A DNA stretch of 64,000 nucleotides from an uncultured Bacteroides sp. (GTDB lineage: Bacteria; Bacteroidota; Bacteroidia; Bacteroidales; Bacteroidaceae): positions 930,001 through 994,000 of the forward strand of contig NZ_OY782495.1 in assembly GCF_963677715.1 (NCBI RefSeq), given 5' to 3'. Positions 7,659-17,330 of the stretch are shown here, piece by piece. The notes below the pieces were generated by a model. That model was not told the origin of the DNA, ran no database searches, and was given only the letters and a program-made list of their open reading frames with translations. How positions within the stretch are numbered: position 1 is the stretch's first letter; each line of letters starts with the position of its first letter. A program made the position numbers and the translations under genes.

Positions 7659-9452
7659 ATGAAAAAAGACACAAATACTCTTCGCAAAGAAGTAGAAAAA
7701 CTTTATAGACAGAGTAAGTTTGAAAAAATTATAGCATTGCTAACAAATGAAGTGCTGGAGACACAAAAGGATGCAAAATTATATGCATGGAGGGCAAGAG
7801 CTAACCATAGGTTAGACTATGATTGTGCCGTAACAATGCATTTTGCAAAGAAAGCTATAGCAGCAGGCCCCACCTATTTCATGGGATATTTTGCCATGGC
7901 TCTTGTCTGGACTGATAAAAAAGAAAATGACAAAGCGATAGCAGATTATACTAAAGCAATAGAGTTTAATCCCAATTTCGCAGATGCTTACTATAAAAGA
8001 GGTCATGCTTGGCAGTGCAAAGAAGAGAATAACAAAGCGATAGCAGATTATGACAAAGCGATTGTTTATTATAACATAGCCATAAAGACCAATCCAAAAG
8101 ATACGGAGTCATATGTAGGGAGAGGAAATGCATGGTATTATAAAGAGAATTATGATAATTCTATAGAGAATTATACTAAAGCAATAGAGATTAACCCTAA
8201 TTTTGCAGATGCTTACTATAACAGAGGTCTTGCATGGTTTGCTAAAAAAAAATATAATAAAGCGATAGCAGATTATACTAAAGCTGTAAAGCTTAATCCT
8301 ATTCATGAAGATACTTATTATATTGACCGAGGGAATGCATGGAAAGCAAAAAGAAAATACAATAGAGCCATTGAAGACTATACTAAAGCTATCAAAATCA
8401 AGACAGGTTTTGAAAATGCATATTATAACAGGGGATTAGCAAAAAAAGAGGAAAATATTGATTTAGAAGGAAGTAAACAAGATTTTGAAAAATATCTAGA
8501 ACTTGTAGTTGACGAGAATGAAATTTGGACTAAGTATGCTAAATATTATATAAAAGATCTTGATGTTATGATAAAAGACCCTAAGCTACGGTCTATCAAA
8601 CAGCTAGTTGATAACATTAAAGATGAATTACTAATAAAAGAAGCGTATATCACGCACTATACAAGCTTATCCGTACTTAAAAGTTTAATATTTGACAACA
8701 GTAAATTCAGAATATCTGAAGGAAACTTTATGAATGACCCCACGGAAGGTAAAGAATTTTTCAATTTCCTACAATATAACCCTAATACTTTCCATAAGAA
8801 TGGTTCATCTTACAAAGCTTTTTCACCCAAGCCATTTATCGGTAGCTTTGTTACAAAAGATAGGCATAATGACTTAAATTTGTGGCGATTTTATGGGAAA
8901 GAAAAAGGAGTGGAAGCCAAAGGATGTGCTATTACATTGCGTATGCAGAATTTTATTGACGATGTCGAATACTCTTTATTAAATGAAAAAAAAGAAGCTC
9001 GTCAGGACGATGAAAGTGATATAAACTGTTATCGGGTGGTTTATGTAATACATGATGAGTCTACTAAGTTTTATATTCCAAATGCAGATAAAAGTAATGA
9101 TTTGGAGATATTGATGAAAGAGCTAAAAGAGAAAGTCAATTTATACAAAGGAGATAATAAAACTTTTTTAGAGAAATGCCTGAACAATATTGCATTTTTA
9201 TTCAAAAGCGATGCTTACAAAAACGAGAGTGAAGTCCGTCTTGTAGTAAAAGGAATAGAGTTCGAAAAAGAATATAATATGGATATAAGCTCGCCTAAAG
9301 TATATATAGAGTTGGTTTCTATAAAAGATATAGTATCGCACATCACTTTAGGCCCTAAAGTAGATAAAGTAAGTGAATGGATAGCAGCTTTTAACTACAG
9401 TTACAAAGAGAAAGTACCGAAAATTATGATTTCGCACTTGCCTTACAAATAA
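7659..9452 (+). CDS. TPR-repeat protein with C-terminal DUF2971 domain
   Basis: A 597-residue cytosolic protein. Residues ~50-290 form about six TPR units, several nearly identical (KAIADYTKAIEFNPNFADAYY pattern), and the C-terminal ~260 residues match DUF2971, starting at YITHYTSLSVLKSLI and containing the diagnostic FMNDPTEG. DUF2971 proteins are frequent in defence islands and in abortive-infection-like genes, but no biochemical activity is established to my knowledge. Here the TPR half probably binds a protein partner or a trigger and the DUF2971 half is the effector. The gene stands alone, 105 bp after the maturase; no dedicated promoter is obvious. Internal TPR similarity suggests recent repeat duplication. 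A role with the peptide is possible but unsupported. Confidence 0.82.
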   Translation: MKKDTNTLRKEVEKLYRQSKFEKIIALLTNEVLETQKDAKLYAWRARANHRLDYDCAVTMHFAKKAIAAGPTYFMGYFAMALVWTDKKENDKAIADYTKAIEFNPNFADAYYKRGHAWQCKEENNKAIADYDKAIVYYNIAIKTNPKDTESYVGRGNAWYYKENYDNSIENYTKAIEINPNFADAYYNRGLAWFAKKKYNKAIADYTKAVKLNPIHEDTYYIDRGNAWKAKRKYNRAIEDYTKAIKIKTGFENAYYNRGLAKKEENIDLEGSKQDFEKYLELVVDENEIWTKYAKYYIKDLDVMIKDPKLRSIKQLVDNIKDELLIKEAYITHYTSLSVLKSLIFDNSKFRISEGNFMNDPTEGKEFFNFLQYNPNTFHKNGSSYKAFSPKPFIGSFVTKDRHNDLNLWRFYGKEKGVEAKGCAITLRMQNFIDDVEYSLLNEKKEARQDDESDINCYRVVYVIHDESTKFYIPNADKSNDLEILMKELKEKVNLYKGDNKTFLEKCLNNIAFLFKSDAYKNESEVRLVVKGIEFEKEYNMDISSPKVYIELVSIKDIVSHITLGPKVDKVSEWIAAFNYSYKEKVPKIMISHLPYK

Positions 9453-9838
9453 TTGATCCCTCCGCTAATGCTGATTTGCAATCGGTGTCAAAATTGGCAA
9501 TCGTTTAAAATAAGATTATTTCATGAACCAAAAATATATATTTTTATAATTTAGAGGGGGACTTAATTCTTTGACTGAGACTAAAGTGGCAAAGCTTCTT
9601 CAACGTTGGACAATAAAAATCATGAGACTATAATCAAGGAAACCGCCCAGTCAGTCATCGAAAAGACACGTGACTTCTTTAAGAAGAAAAAGGATTATTC
9701 GAATAGAAGAATATTCAGATAAATGAGACTTGACAATTTATTATAATTACAAATATTAAGCGATATTCTATATCCTAAATTGTATTCTAAAAATTGGCAA
9801 AAAACTTGAATAATATAACATTAATATATTTAATTCAA
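9453..9838. other. Intergenic region with a short coding remnant
   Basis: No complete gene is seen. On the plus strand, about 9589-9723, there is a stop-bounded frame of some 44 codons ending in TRDFFKKKKDYSNRRIFR, which looks like the decayed C-terminal end of a larger basic protein. The upstream portion is interrupted by a stop codon. The AT-rich remainder holds no clear RNA gene. Confidence 0.4.
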
Positions 9839-10114
9839 ATGATAACAGACATTAATCACAAATCAACTATTACAGTATTGGATAGGTCAAAATTACCACC
9901 GTACTGGTCACAGTATTTTGAATATGAAGAAGATGAAGAATTGTCAAAATTGACTAAAACCGCACTAATCGAAGCGGTTAATGAAATCAAAAAGAACACA
10001 AAACCTTTTATTGACTCTCAAGTTGTCATTTCTAAAATTATAACTGAGTTTGGAATCAAGAGTTTATTTCACAGGAAGTTCAATGAAAGGCATCCAAAAT
10101 TACATAGAGAATAA
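9839..10114 (+). CDS. Small hypothetical protein, 91 residues
   Basis: I do not recognise this protein. The frame runs from a TTG at 9794, but the first ATG is at 9839, giving 91 residues; the N-terminal extension is hydrophobic and less convincing. The protein is charged (EYEEDEELSKLTKTALIEAVNEIKK), mainly alpha-helical, and lacks membrane or signal segments. It is followed after 116 bp by a perfect 20-bp inverted repeat. No partner gene is obvious; it lies just outside the first att site and is likely part of the same accessory region. It may be a fragment of a longer gene. Confidence 0.5.
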   Translation: MITDINHKSTITVLDRSKLPPYWSQYFEYEEDEELSKLTKTALIEAVNEIKKNTKPFIDSQVVISKIITEFGIKSLFHRKFNERHPKLHRE

Positions 10115-10230
10115 GTGTTAGGGATGCAACTATACAGAATAATGATTGAGGAAGAGAAGTATAAAATTTGGACTTATTGTGAGACGCAACACAATAGCCA
10201 TTTATTTCCTCATGCAACATATTTTTAATA

Positions 10231-10275
10231 AATAGTCCATCTAAAAAATCTTTCTGATTTTTTAGATGGACTATT
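10231..10275. terminator. Perfect 20-bp inverted repeat downstream of the small gene
   Basis: AATAGTCCATCTAAAAAATC (10231-10250) and its exact reverse complement (10256-10275) flank a 5-nt loop. It is far longer than a usual intrinsic terminator and has no U-tract after the stem, so it is a strong hairpin of uncertain role: a bidirectional terminator or the footprint of a small inverted-repeat element. Confidence 0.6.
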
Positions 10276-10375
10276 ACGGCAGAAATGAATTTCCGAATAC
10301 TGACGATTTAGACCAAAGAATAGGTCTTTTACCATCTGTTTCGTATTCTCCGGAATAACCCCGTGTAGAAAAAAA

Positions 10376-10403
10376 AGTCCTACAAACAAATGCTTGTAAG
10401 ACT
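10376..10403. terminator. Hairpin near the left end of element X
   Basis: AGTCCTACAA (10376-10385) pairs with TTGTAAGACT (10394-10403) at 9 of 10 positions around an 8-nt loop. It is preceded by a run of A on the plus strand, so on the minus strand the stem is followed by T's. It could end leftward transcription coming out of element X. Confidence 0.5.
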
Positions 10404-10441
10404 TAAATCTTAACTATTCCAGTTACTTTCCGGCTTCGTTT

Positions 10442-10457
10442 TCAGCGGAGAGAGAGG
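10442..10457. repeat. att core copy A, left boundary of element X
   Basis: TCAGCGGAGAGAGAGG is identical to copy B at 24456-24471 (the identity extends two bases to the left) and differs by one base from copy C at 37642-37657, which forms the 3' end of tRNA-Ser. It marks the left junction of integrated DNA with the flanking chromosome. Confidence 0.72.
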
Positions 10458-10519
10458 ACGGCGAACCTTGCCTCTCAACCCATTATAGTTCAATGTTTTA
10501 TATTTATTTCTTTTTCTAT

Positions 10520-10539
10520 GGGGTACGGATAAGAGCGCA
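10520..10539 (+). repeat. Arm-like repeat of element X, left end
   Basis: GGGGTACG (10520-10527), four bases, AGAGCGCA (10532-10539). The same two blocks with the same 4-bp spacing occur at 24103-24122 near the other end of the element. Such end-located repeats outside the core are typical of arm-type binding sites of tyrosine recombinases. Confidence 0.6.
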
Positions 10540-10712
10540 TCTTGAATGTCCCCTCTTGGCTTAGCTTTGTCTGCTGTTGTCGCCATAAAACTCAGGTTCA
10601 AAGATATAACTTATTTTTGATAAACAACTATTCTGAATAAGAATAATTTAGCATTGGTGCAAGGTGCAAGTTTATCTATATAGATACTTGCACCTTGCAC
10701 CAAAAATTGTCA

Positions 10713-13277
10713 TTAACTTACTTTTTGAATAACAGAATATATTTGCTCAACAATAATACTCGTTGACAGTTTTGTTGAATTGTGTATTGCATCATTAATC
10801 CATTTAATCATTTCAGGATCATCAATACCAACGAGTAATTTCTTTATATCAGAGGTGATTTTTTCTTCAACTTCAGTTAACCATTTATTCTCTATGGAAG
10901 ATTTTGTATTTAAATGGGTTCTATATTTTTTAAGTTTCCATAATTCTATTAATGCCTGAAATATTTTATCTTGGATTGTGTTTCCCGATGATTGAGGAGG
11001 CAATCTCACTCCACTTAAAGCTTGTATCATTTTTTCATCAGGGAAGACAAGGGAAGGCATTATATCTAAAATGCTTTCTGACGGAAGACCATTCAACTCA
11101 TCTTTTAAGGCTTTAAAAAAGTCTTGCTTAAATCTTAAACCACCCAAGACAACCCCATTTTCAATATTTAGTATAGTATAGAAATCTGCTGAAAAATCGG
11201 CTAAGTCAACAAGGTCGATTGATAACTGTTGAAGAGAATCTCCATCTGAAAAGTCAAGACCTTCAACACCAATTGTTACATACGTTAAAGTATCGGTCTC
11301 CTCTAATTTAGATGGAGAATAGAATGTGTAGTCATTATTGGAGCTAACATTCTCAATAATCGTTTTCAGTTGTTGCAACTTATCATTCTTTTGTGCCTGC
11401 CACCATTCATATGCCACTTTTTTGGCTCCTCTGATAGCAGGCTTGTCATCTAATGGGATTTTTGATATGTAATACTGTACAGTGGTATATAGTCTTTCAT
11501 ACAATTCTAACTCTCGTGATTCCAACGATGATATGTCGAAGTATTCGAATGATTCTCTAACAATCGAATCAAAACATTCTTGCATATCCCCAATGGATAG
11601 AAAAGTAGCTTTCAAATTATATAATGCTACATTTCTATTATGCTCCTCTTTCGGCATAAAGATGTTTAATATTTGATTATTAACATTTCTCAGGCTAGAT
11701 CGCCAGTTATTAATATTCGTTTCTTTAATTGTTTGACCGTTGTCCTCATTATACTTTTTATTGAAAGCAGGATAGGGTTTTAATGCAATATCTAATTCTC
11801 GAAAATTTTCACTAAGCTTGATGATTTTTTGTAATGACGACTGTTGTTTTTTGCTATTAGCTTCAAGCAATGAATCTATATATTGACATAAAGCAAACAC
11901 TAGATCTAGCGCATTTTCACGAAAATCAATAATACTTTTTTGCCATTCATAAACAGATGCAGACTCGTAATTTTTTAATATGGTTTTATACCATATCTGA
12001 TTTAAATGCACATCAAACTCTTTGACAATATTCTCAGGAGGCATATGTTTCTTTGAACTTTCTTTTGTGAAAGAAATCACATCTTCGCTTGGAAACGGGA
12101 GCATGATAGCTTCTGTACAATATCTTTCATATATTGGCAGAAATGTATATACTACTTGAATCCTTTGAACACTCATTTGATTAACATTTGTTACATCATC
12201 TCCGTATAACAAATAATTAATATGGAGTTCGCCTCCTTTTTCTTCAATCAATAATGAATCCGTAGTTCTCTTTAGATAACTAATTAAGTTTTTTCGATGC
12301 TTTTTAGAATATTTGAGGTATTCATTATTTTTATTGATCAAGCAAAATGTTGCAATCTCTTTTGCCTCATTTAATTCAAAAGAATCGATGTTTTCAAAGA
12401 AAGACGCTACATCTACTTTAGAGAAAATATCATTGTTGAATATTAGAGACAAGTTTAAAGCTTTGAACCATTGTGCTAAGTCTCCAAATTTAATATAATT
12501 TTCTATTTCTTTATCTCTCTTTTTTAAGTGATTCTGAATGCTTGACGCTAGTTGATAAACATCAGTTTCTTCAATTGTAAAATGTGGTAGCTGTTTGGCC
12601 AATTTAGACAGCTTAGTAAATCCCGTGCCCATTTCGCCAAGAGTGTTCGCTAGTTCATTTAATTGCGAAACAGCGTAATCGGTAAATGGTATAGAGGTCA
12701 TTGCAAATAATTCAACGCTTCCTGTTTCATAAGCATCATCATATATTTGCCTATTATTCCTCCAATATATTTGAGACTCCAAATGAAAAACCCCATCCAA
12801 TGCTATGACTATTTGCTTGAAGCTTCTTTGACTTAAAATAGCTCCTAATTCATCGTAAAATGCTTTTTTGTTATTAGCGTTAAGATATAAAGGAACATTT
12901 ATGAAATAATCAGATATATATATATCATCTAATAAAGTAAATAATGACATCAAACTATCTTCAATAGGTAGATTTTTATGGAGAATCGAGACCAAATGGT
13001 TTGACCTGACAGGATGAAGACCTCCAATATAAATATTTTCAAAATTCAAAAAATACTCATCAGTTAATTCTTTTAATATCTCACCTCGGTCTTGCGTAAA
13101 TCCTATATTTTCAGCAATATATTTTAATAGAACTTGAGTACGTATTTTAATATTCATACTATCAGCCAAAGAGACTAATCTCAATATCTCCAATTTTGAT
13201 GCTGAACTTTGAGTTTTATTAAGAATGGAGACTTGATACTCTAATCGTTCTTGAATCATTTCTCCTTTTGTGAGCAA
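10713..13277 (-). pseudogene. C-terminal part of the STAND-NTPase gene, severed by IS66
   Basis: This 854-codon open frame is the 3' two-thirds of the gene that begins at 17285. Removing IS66 (13289-15944) and one copy of the 8-bp duplication joins residue Thr447 of the N-terminal part in frame to a Tyr codon and then to this segment, giving 1302 residues. The sequence is long, helical and poorly conserved by eye, as expected for the sensor region that follows the NTPase in STAND proteins; I see no enzymatic motif. Its only possible start in the split state is TTG or the ATG at 13259, without a clear ribosome site, so it is unlikely to be made as a working protein. Confidence 0.85.
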
Positions 13278-13363
13278 ATAAGTGTATTGTAAGCATTCGG
13301 TAAACCCCGTATTTAATTCCTAATTTCAGTTACTTACTTTTGTCTCAAAATTAAAAAGTTGTG

Positions 13364-13702
13364 ATGACACAAGTGCAATTCGAAGAGGTGTATAACCGTT
13401 TTAAAGGATCCGGCTTGAACGTTAGAGATTTCTGCAATAATGAAGGCTTTACAGAGAGTCGGTTTTATTATTGGCAGAAAAAACGGAACTCAGCAAATAA
13501 ATCTTCCGGATTAATTCCTTTGCTGATCGACAAATCAGCATCAGTTCCAGCAGTTAATCACGCTCAGAGTAAAGCACAGTCATGCCGGCAACCGGACAAT
13601 GATTTTGCCATTGAGGTAAGCTACCTCAACGGTGCAACCCTTAGGATCAAAGGGAATGTTGATCCATCCGTTTTACGAACACTCATTCACTTAGACGACT
13701 GA
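13364..13702 (+). CDS. tnpA: IS66 accessory protein TnpA (Orf1)
   Basis: A 112-residue protein with an N-terminal helix-turn-helix typical of the IS66 first gene (MTQVQFEEVYNRFKGSGLNVRDF, then NEGFTESRFYYWQKK). It is believed to bind DNA and assist the main transposase. The ATG at 13364 directly follows an alternative GTG at 13361. The next gene starts 5 bp after its stop, so the three IS genes form one operon. Length and layout are usual for Bacteroides IS66 copies. Confidence 0.88.
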   Translation: MTQVQFEEVYNRFKGSGLNVRDFCNNEGFTESRFYYWQKKRNSANKSSGLIPLLIDKSASVPAVNHAQSKAQSCRQPDNDFAIEVSYLNGATLRIKGNVDPSVLRTLIHLDD

Positions 13703-13707
13703 TAGCG

Positions 13708-14064
13708 ATGTTTAACCTGAATGAATCAATGAATTACTATCTGTGCCCGTTGCCCACAGATATGAGAAAGAGTTTTTATACTCTTAGCGGAGTTGTTGCT
13801 GATTATATGCAGCAAAATGTGAAAGACGGAGATGTTTTTATCTTCATAAACCGTACCTGCACCAGCATGAAGATACTCCACATGGAATATGGTGGTCTTG
13901 TGATTTATCACAAGAAACTTGAATCCGGCACCTTTAAACTTCCTCTTTACGATGAAGAATCTCATGTTTTCAGGATGACCTGGCAAAGTCTGATGTTAAT
14001 GGTTCAGGGTATTGACGCCGATAAAGTAACACGAAGAAAAAGGTTCGAATTATGTTTAAAATAA
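13708..14064 (+). CDS. tnpB: IS66 accessory protein TnpB (Orf2)
   Basis: A 118-residue protein of the IS66 Orf2 family. The signature PLPTDMRKSFYTLSGVV is at about residues 12-28 and the family-like C terminus LMVQGIDADKVTRRKRFEL is present. Orf2 is required for transposition of IS66 elements, though its exact biochemical role is unclear. It is intact and lies between TnpA and the transposase, with a 75-bp gap to the latter. Confidence 0.92.
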   Translation: MFNLNESMNYYLCPLPTDMRKSFYTLSGVVADYMQQNVKDGDVFIFINRTCTSMKILHMEYGGLVIYHKKLESGTFKLPLYDEESHVFRMTWQSLMLMVQGIDADKVTRRKRFELCLK

Positions 14065-14139
14065 ATACAATTTTACGAGTCAAATATTTGGTATTTTCCC
14101 CTAAAATAAGTACTTTTGGACTATCAGATCAAAGGGGAA

Positions 14140-15792
14140 ATGGCAGACACGACAAACGACAAAGAATTCATCTTGGCACTGTTGGAAGAGCGGGACAGGC
14201 TCTATCGACACAATGCTCGTTTACAAAGCAAACTGAATGAATTAGAATCTGTCGATGTTGAAATAGCCTCCTGTAAGCAGACCATTGAAGAACAAAAGCT
14301 TATCATTGAGAAAAAAGACCAAAAGATTGGACAACTGGAGTATCAGCTTCAATACCTGAGAAGAAAATACTTTGGTAAATCCAGTGAGAAATTTATCACT
14401 CCTGATCCCTTGCAAAGGAAACTCGATTTTGAGGGCCTTGATGTCTTGCCGGAGGAAAAGGCGCTTGCCAGGGAAGCCCAAAAACAAATCATAGAATATA
14501 AAATCCGTCGCACTACAGCAAAAAGTAATGATAAACCGGTACGCCAGAATTTGCCTGATTCTTTGGAGCGAAGAGAAGAACGCATCAGACCAGCCGGTGT
14601 TGATGAGGAAAACTGGAAAAAGATTGGCGAAGAAATAACCGAAATACTCGAACACAAACCGGATGAATTCTATGTCCGTCGTATCATCCGTGAAAAATGG
14701 GTTCTAAAGAATAAAACGCTGAATGTTGAAAAGGAAGTTGTTATAGCCCCCATGCCTTTTCTTCCTATAGCCAAAAGCTTTGCCGGAGCCTCACTCCTGG
14801 CAGAGATATTAAACAATAAATACACCTATCACATCCCTTTCTATCGCCAGTTGCAAATGTTTAAGCAAACAGGTCTTTCTTTGTCTGCATCGACAGTAAA
14901 CGGATGGTTTTCAGAATCGGCTGATATGCTCAGACCATTATACTACAGATTAAAAGAGATCATTCTCTCTACGGATTATCTACAGGTGGATGAGACAACT
15001 GTACCGATAATCAATAACGAGAAGCATAAAACAGTCAAAGGATATCTTTGGATGGTACGGGCGGTGATACAAAACCTGGTACTCTTTTATTACGACCACG
15101 GTTCACGAGCGCAAAGTGTAGCAATCGGGCTACTGAAAGACTTCCGCGGGGCGCTTCAGACAGATGGTTATGAAGTTTACTCCATTTATGAAAAAAAGAA
15201 AGGTGTTTTACCAATAGGATGTTGGGCACATGCCCGACGGTATTTTGAACAGGCTTTGGAAGATGATAAAGCCAGGGCAACATATGCCTTGGAACAAATA
15301 GCACTGCTCTATGATGTGGAAAAACAGGCTGATAATGAGGACTTGTCTTATACAGAACGTGCTGATCTGCGAAGCAGGCTGGCTTACCCTATCCTTGTAC
15401 TCTTTGAAAAATGGCTTTATAAGGAATACGATAAAGTACTTCCCAAAAGCAGAATAGGTAAGGCTATTAGCTATACTTATAAGATTTTCCCAAGGCTAAC
15501 CAGGTATCACCTTGATGGCAGATATCGGATAGATAACAATTTGGCTGAAAATGCCATCAGGCCTATCGCACTAGGAAGAAAGAACTTTTTGTTTTGTGGA
15601 AACCATGATGCTGCAGAGCAAGCTGCTATTATATATTCCATGATGGGATGCTGCAAAGCTTGTGAAGTGGACCCCAGAAAGTGGATGGAATATGTGTTTA
15701 ACCACATACATGACTATGATAACGATTACAGCAAAGATCTTGCTGAACTTCTCCCTCATAACCTGAAAACTCAAATAGGAGAAAATCTATAA
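14140..15792 (+). CDS. tnpC: IS66 family transposase TnpC
   Basis: A 550-residue DDE transposase. It has an N-terminal coiled coil (about residues 10-75, with EEQKLIIEKKDQKIGQLEYQ), a zinc-binding-like and helix-turn-helix region, then the catalytic core beginning near STDYLQVDETTVP (first Asp), QTDGYEVYSIY (second Asp) and ending in the NNLAENAIRPIALGRKNFLF segment containing the catalytic Glu. The ATG at 14140 follows an AAAGGGG Shine-Dalgarno-like sequence and is preferred over the upstream TTG. All motifs are intact, so the element is probably still mobile. Confidence 0.94.
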   Translation: MADTTNDKEFILALLEERDRLYRHNARLQSKLNELESVDVEIASCKQTIEEQKLIIEKKDQKIGQLEYQLQYLRRKYFGKSSEKFITPDPLQRKLDFEGLDVLPEEKALAREAQKQIIEYKIRRTTAKSNDKPVRQNLPDSLERREERIRPAGVDEENWKKIGEEITEILEHKPDEFYVRRIIREKWVLKNKTLNVEKEVVIAPMPFLPIAKSFAGASLLAEILNNKYTYHIPFYRQLQMFKQTGLSLSASTVNGWFSESADMLRPLYYRLKEIILSTDYLQVDETTVPIINNEKHKTVKGYLWMVRAVIQNLVLFYYDHGSRAQSVAIGLLKDFRGALQTDGYEVYSIYEKKKGVLPIGCWAHARRYFEQALEDDKARATYALEQIALLYDVEKQADNEDLSYTERADLRSRLAYPILVLFEKWLYKEYDKVLPKSRIGKAISYTYKIFPRLTRYHLDGRYRIDNNLAENAIRPIALGRKNFLFCGNHDAAEQAAIIYSMMGCCKACEVDPRKWMEYVFNHIHDYDNDYSKDLAELLPHNLKTQIGENL

Positions 15793-15871
15793 ATTAGGAT
15801 GTCTCCGAAGATCTCCTAACAGTCTCCGAATGTTTTAGGAGTTTTTCAAAATATCATTGAAAAATAAGGCA

Positions 15872-15915
15872 AATCCTTGAAGAATATCTGTAGACTTTTG
15901 TATTCTTCAAGGATT
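15872..15915. terminator. IS66 3' hairpin
   Basis: A perfect 15-bp inverted repeat AATCCTTGAAGAATA (15872-15886) / TATTCTTCAAGGATT (15901-15915) with a 14-nt loop, just inside the right end of IS66. It probably ends transposase transcription and blocks read-through into or out of the element. Confidence 0.65.
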
Positions 15916-15944
15916 TTGCAACACGGGGTTAACCGAATGCTTAC

Positions 15945-17285
15945 AGTGTATTCGATTAACAATCCTTTTTCTTGCACCTTCTCCCAAACAGACTGCCAAC
16001 TATCGACAATCTTCAATTTACCTTTCTTCTGCAATTGCTCATAAATTGAACAAGCTTCTTCTTTTGATAGGTTTATATCTATAAATTGAATATTTGATTT
16101 TGAAAGATCTGAACCATACCTATACCAGTCTTCATTTCTAGTCGTGACAATAAACTTTACAGGAAGATTTGCTGCATTTTCAACTATGTAGTTCCAGCTT
16201 TTCAACAAAGAATTTAGACCATCAAAAACGATCAATGGTGACTGTCCTATATTCAATCGAGTTCGTATAAACTGCAAAATTGAGTTGGCTGAATCCACAT
16301 CTGGGCAATACTGAACTTGATATATATCATATAAGTCTTTTTGGTTATAGCCAGTTTGCCATGCTAAAGTTGACTTTCCCTGACCACTGGATGATTTTAT
16401 TATTACCGCATCAGACTCATCAAGTGATGATTCTATTTTCCTTTCCCAAAAGGCTCTTCTAACGGGTAGCTTTTGCACTATATGTATGGGTAAAGCAGCT
16501 TTGCCTTCATAATAACTTGAATAATCCTTTTCTTCGTTAGAAAATGTTATCGGCTTGATCCAATCATTTTTTATGGCCTCATTTATTGGTGCTTTTGAAA
16601 AAGAATCTGTTATATCTTGAAATAAGATCACAATATTATTTCTACTTATGACTTCTCTATCTCGAGACCAAATCAAAGCATTATAAAATAATGATTTCAA
16701 AAACTGCTTCTCAGTTCCAATATTCACATTCCATTTTTCATACAACAACTTCAATACTTGAGAAGTAATGTCTTGTATACTTGCAAATTCAAAAGTGATT
16801 GTTTCGATGAATTGAGAATAATCCACGCCTTCATAGGGTAAAGAGTTCAGTTTCTCCAACCAATACTGTTTAGATTTTTCATTCAACTTTCCTTCGAACA
16901 AATTTTTCAGATTACCTTCTGTAATCTTCATATTATAGACTAATTTGAATCTACTCCGAGGCTCTTTGTGGTACACCTCGACATAGTTTTGCAACACTCC
17001 AAGTTCCCAAAATCTGTATGCATCTAATTTATTTTTTGAAGATTTTAATTGAGTGTATTCAAACTCATCTGTTATTATCGGATTATTAACATCAATGTCT
17101 TCAATGCCTTCTAACCGAATAGTTGCTTTATCGCTCTGCAATTCCCTTAATATTGCCAAGCATGCATAAAGTACTTGATAGTAAATACCAGTGAAATTAA
17201 CTGCTCCACCAATACGTTTCTCTAATATTGTCTCCAACAGCTCAGAGTACATAGCTGTTTTATTTATAGAATTCTTATGCTTCAT
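15945..17285 (-). pseudogene. N-terminal part of DUF4297-like nuclease/STAND NTPase, severed by IS66
   Basis: The native part covers 447 residues; the frame then runs 32 codons into IS66 and stops at 15846. Residues 25-95 look like a DUF4297-type (Cap4-like) PD-(D/E)xK nuclease: GGAVNFTGIYYQ at 26-37, E59/E62/D63, and FEYTQLKSS with Q79-L-K81. A P-loop follows: Walker A SSSGQGKS (298-305), Walker B LIVFDGLN (351-358) and the STAND-type sensor TTRNEDW (381-387). Intact relatives with nuclease, STAND and long C-terminal sensor are known phage-triggered proteins of the Avs kind; this protein is shorter (1302 residues when restored). It starts 45 bp after the caspase gene and is surely co-transcribed with it. 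Confidence 0.85.
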
Positions 17286-17330
17286 ATTTTCTGATTAGCC
17301 TACAATGAATATGTTTGGACTAAAAATAAC

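Larger units (their letters stand above)
13289..15944 (+). mobile_element. IS66-family insertion sequence
   Basis: A complete 2656-bp IS66-type element with three transposition genes in order. Its ends are inverted repeats, left GTAAGCATTCGGTAAACCCCGT and right reading inward the same with one difference near position 14 (GTTAACC). The 8-bp target duplication AGTGTATT is exact at 13281-13288 and 15945-15952, which fits the family and points to a recent, uncorrupted insertion. It splits the DUF4297-like/STAND gene and is oriented against it. Confidence 0.95.

Noticed and set aside
10410-10601. 63-residue open frame on the minus strand at the left end of element X
   Set aside because: It runs through the att core copy A and the arm-like repeat at 10520, so its sequence is explained by recombination sites. 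No start site or protein-like composition supports it.
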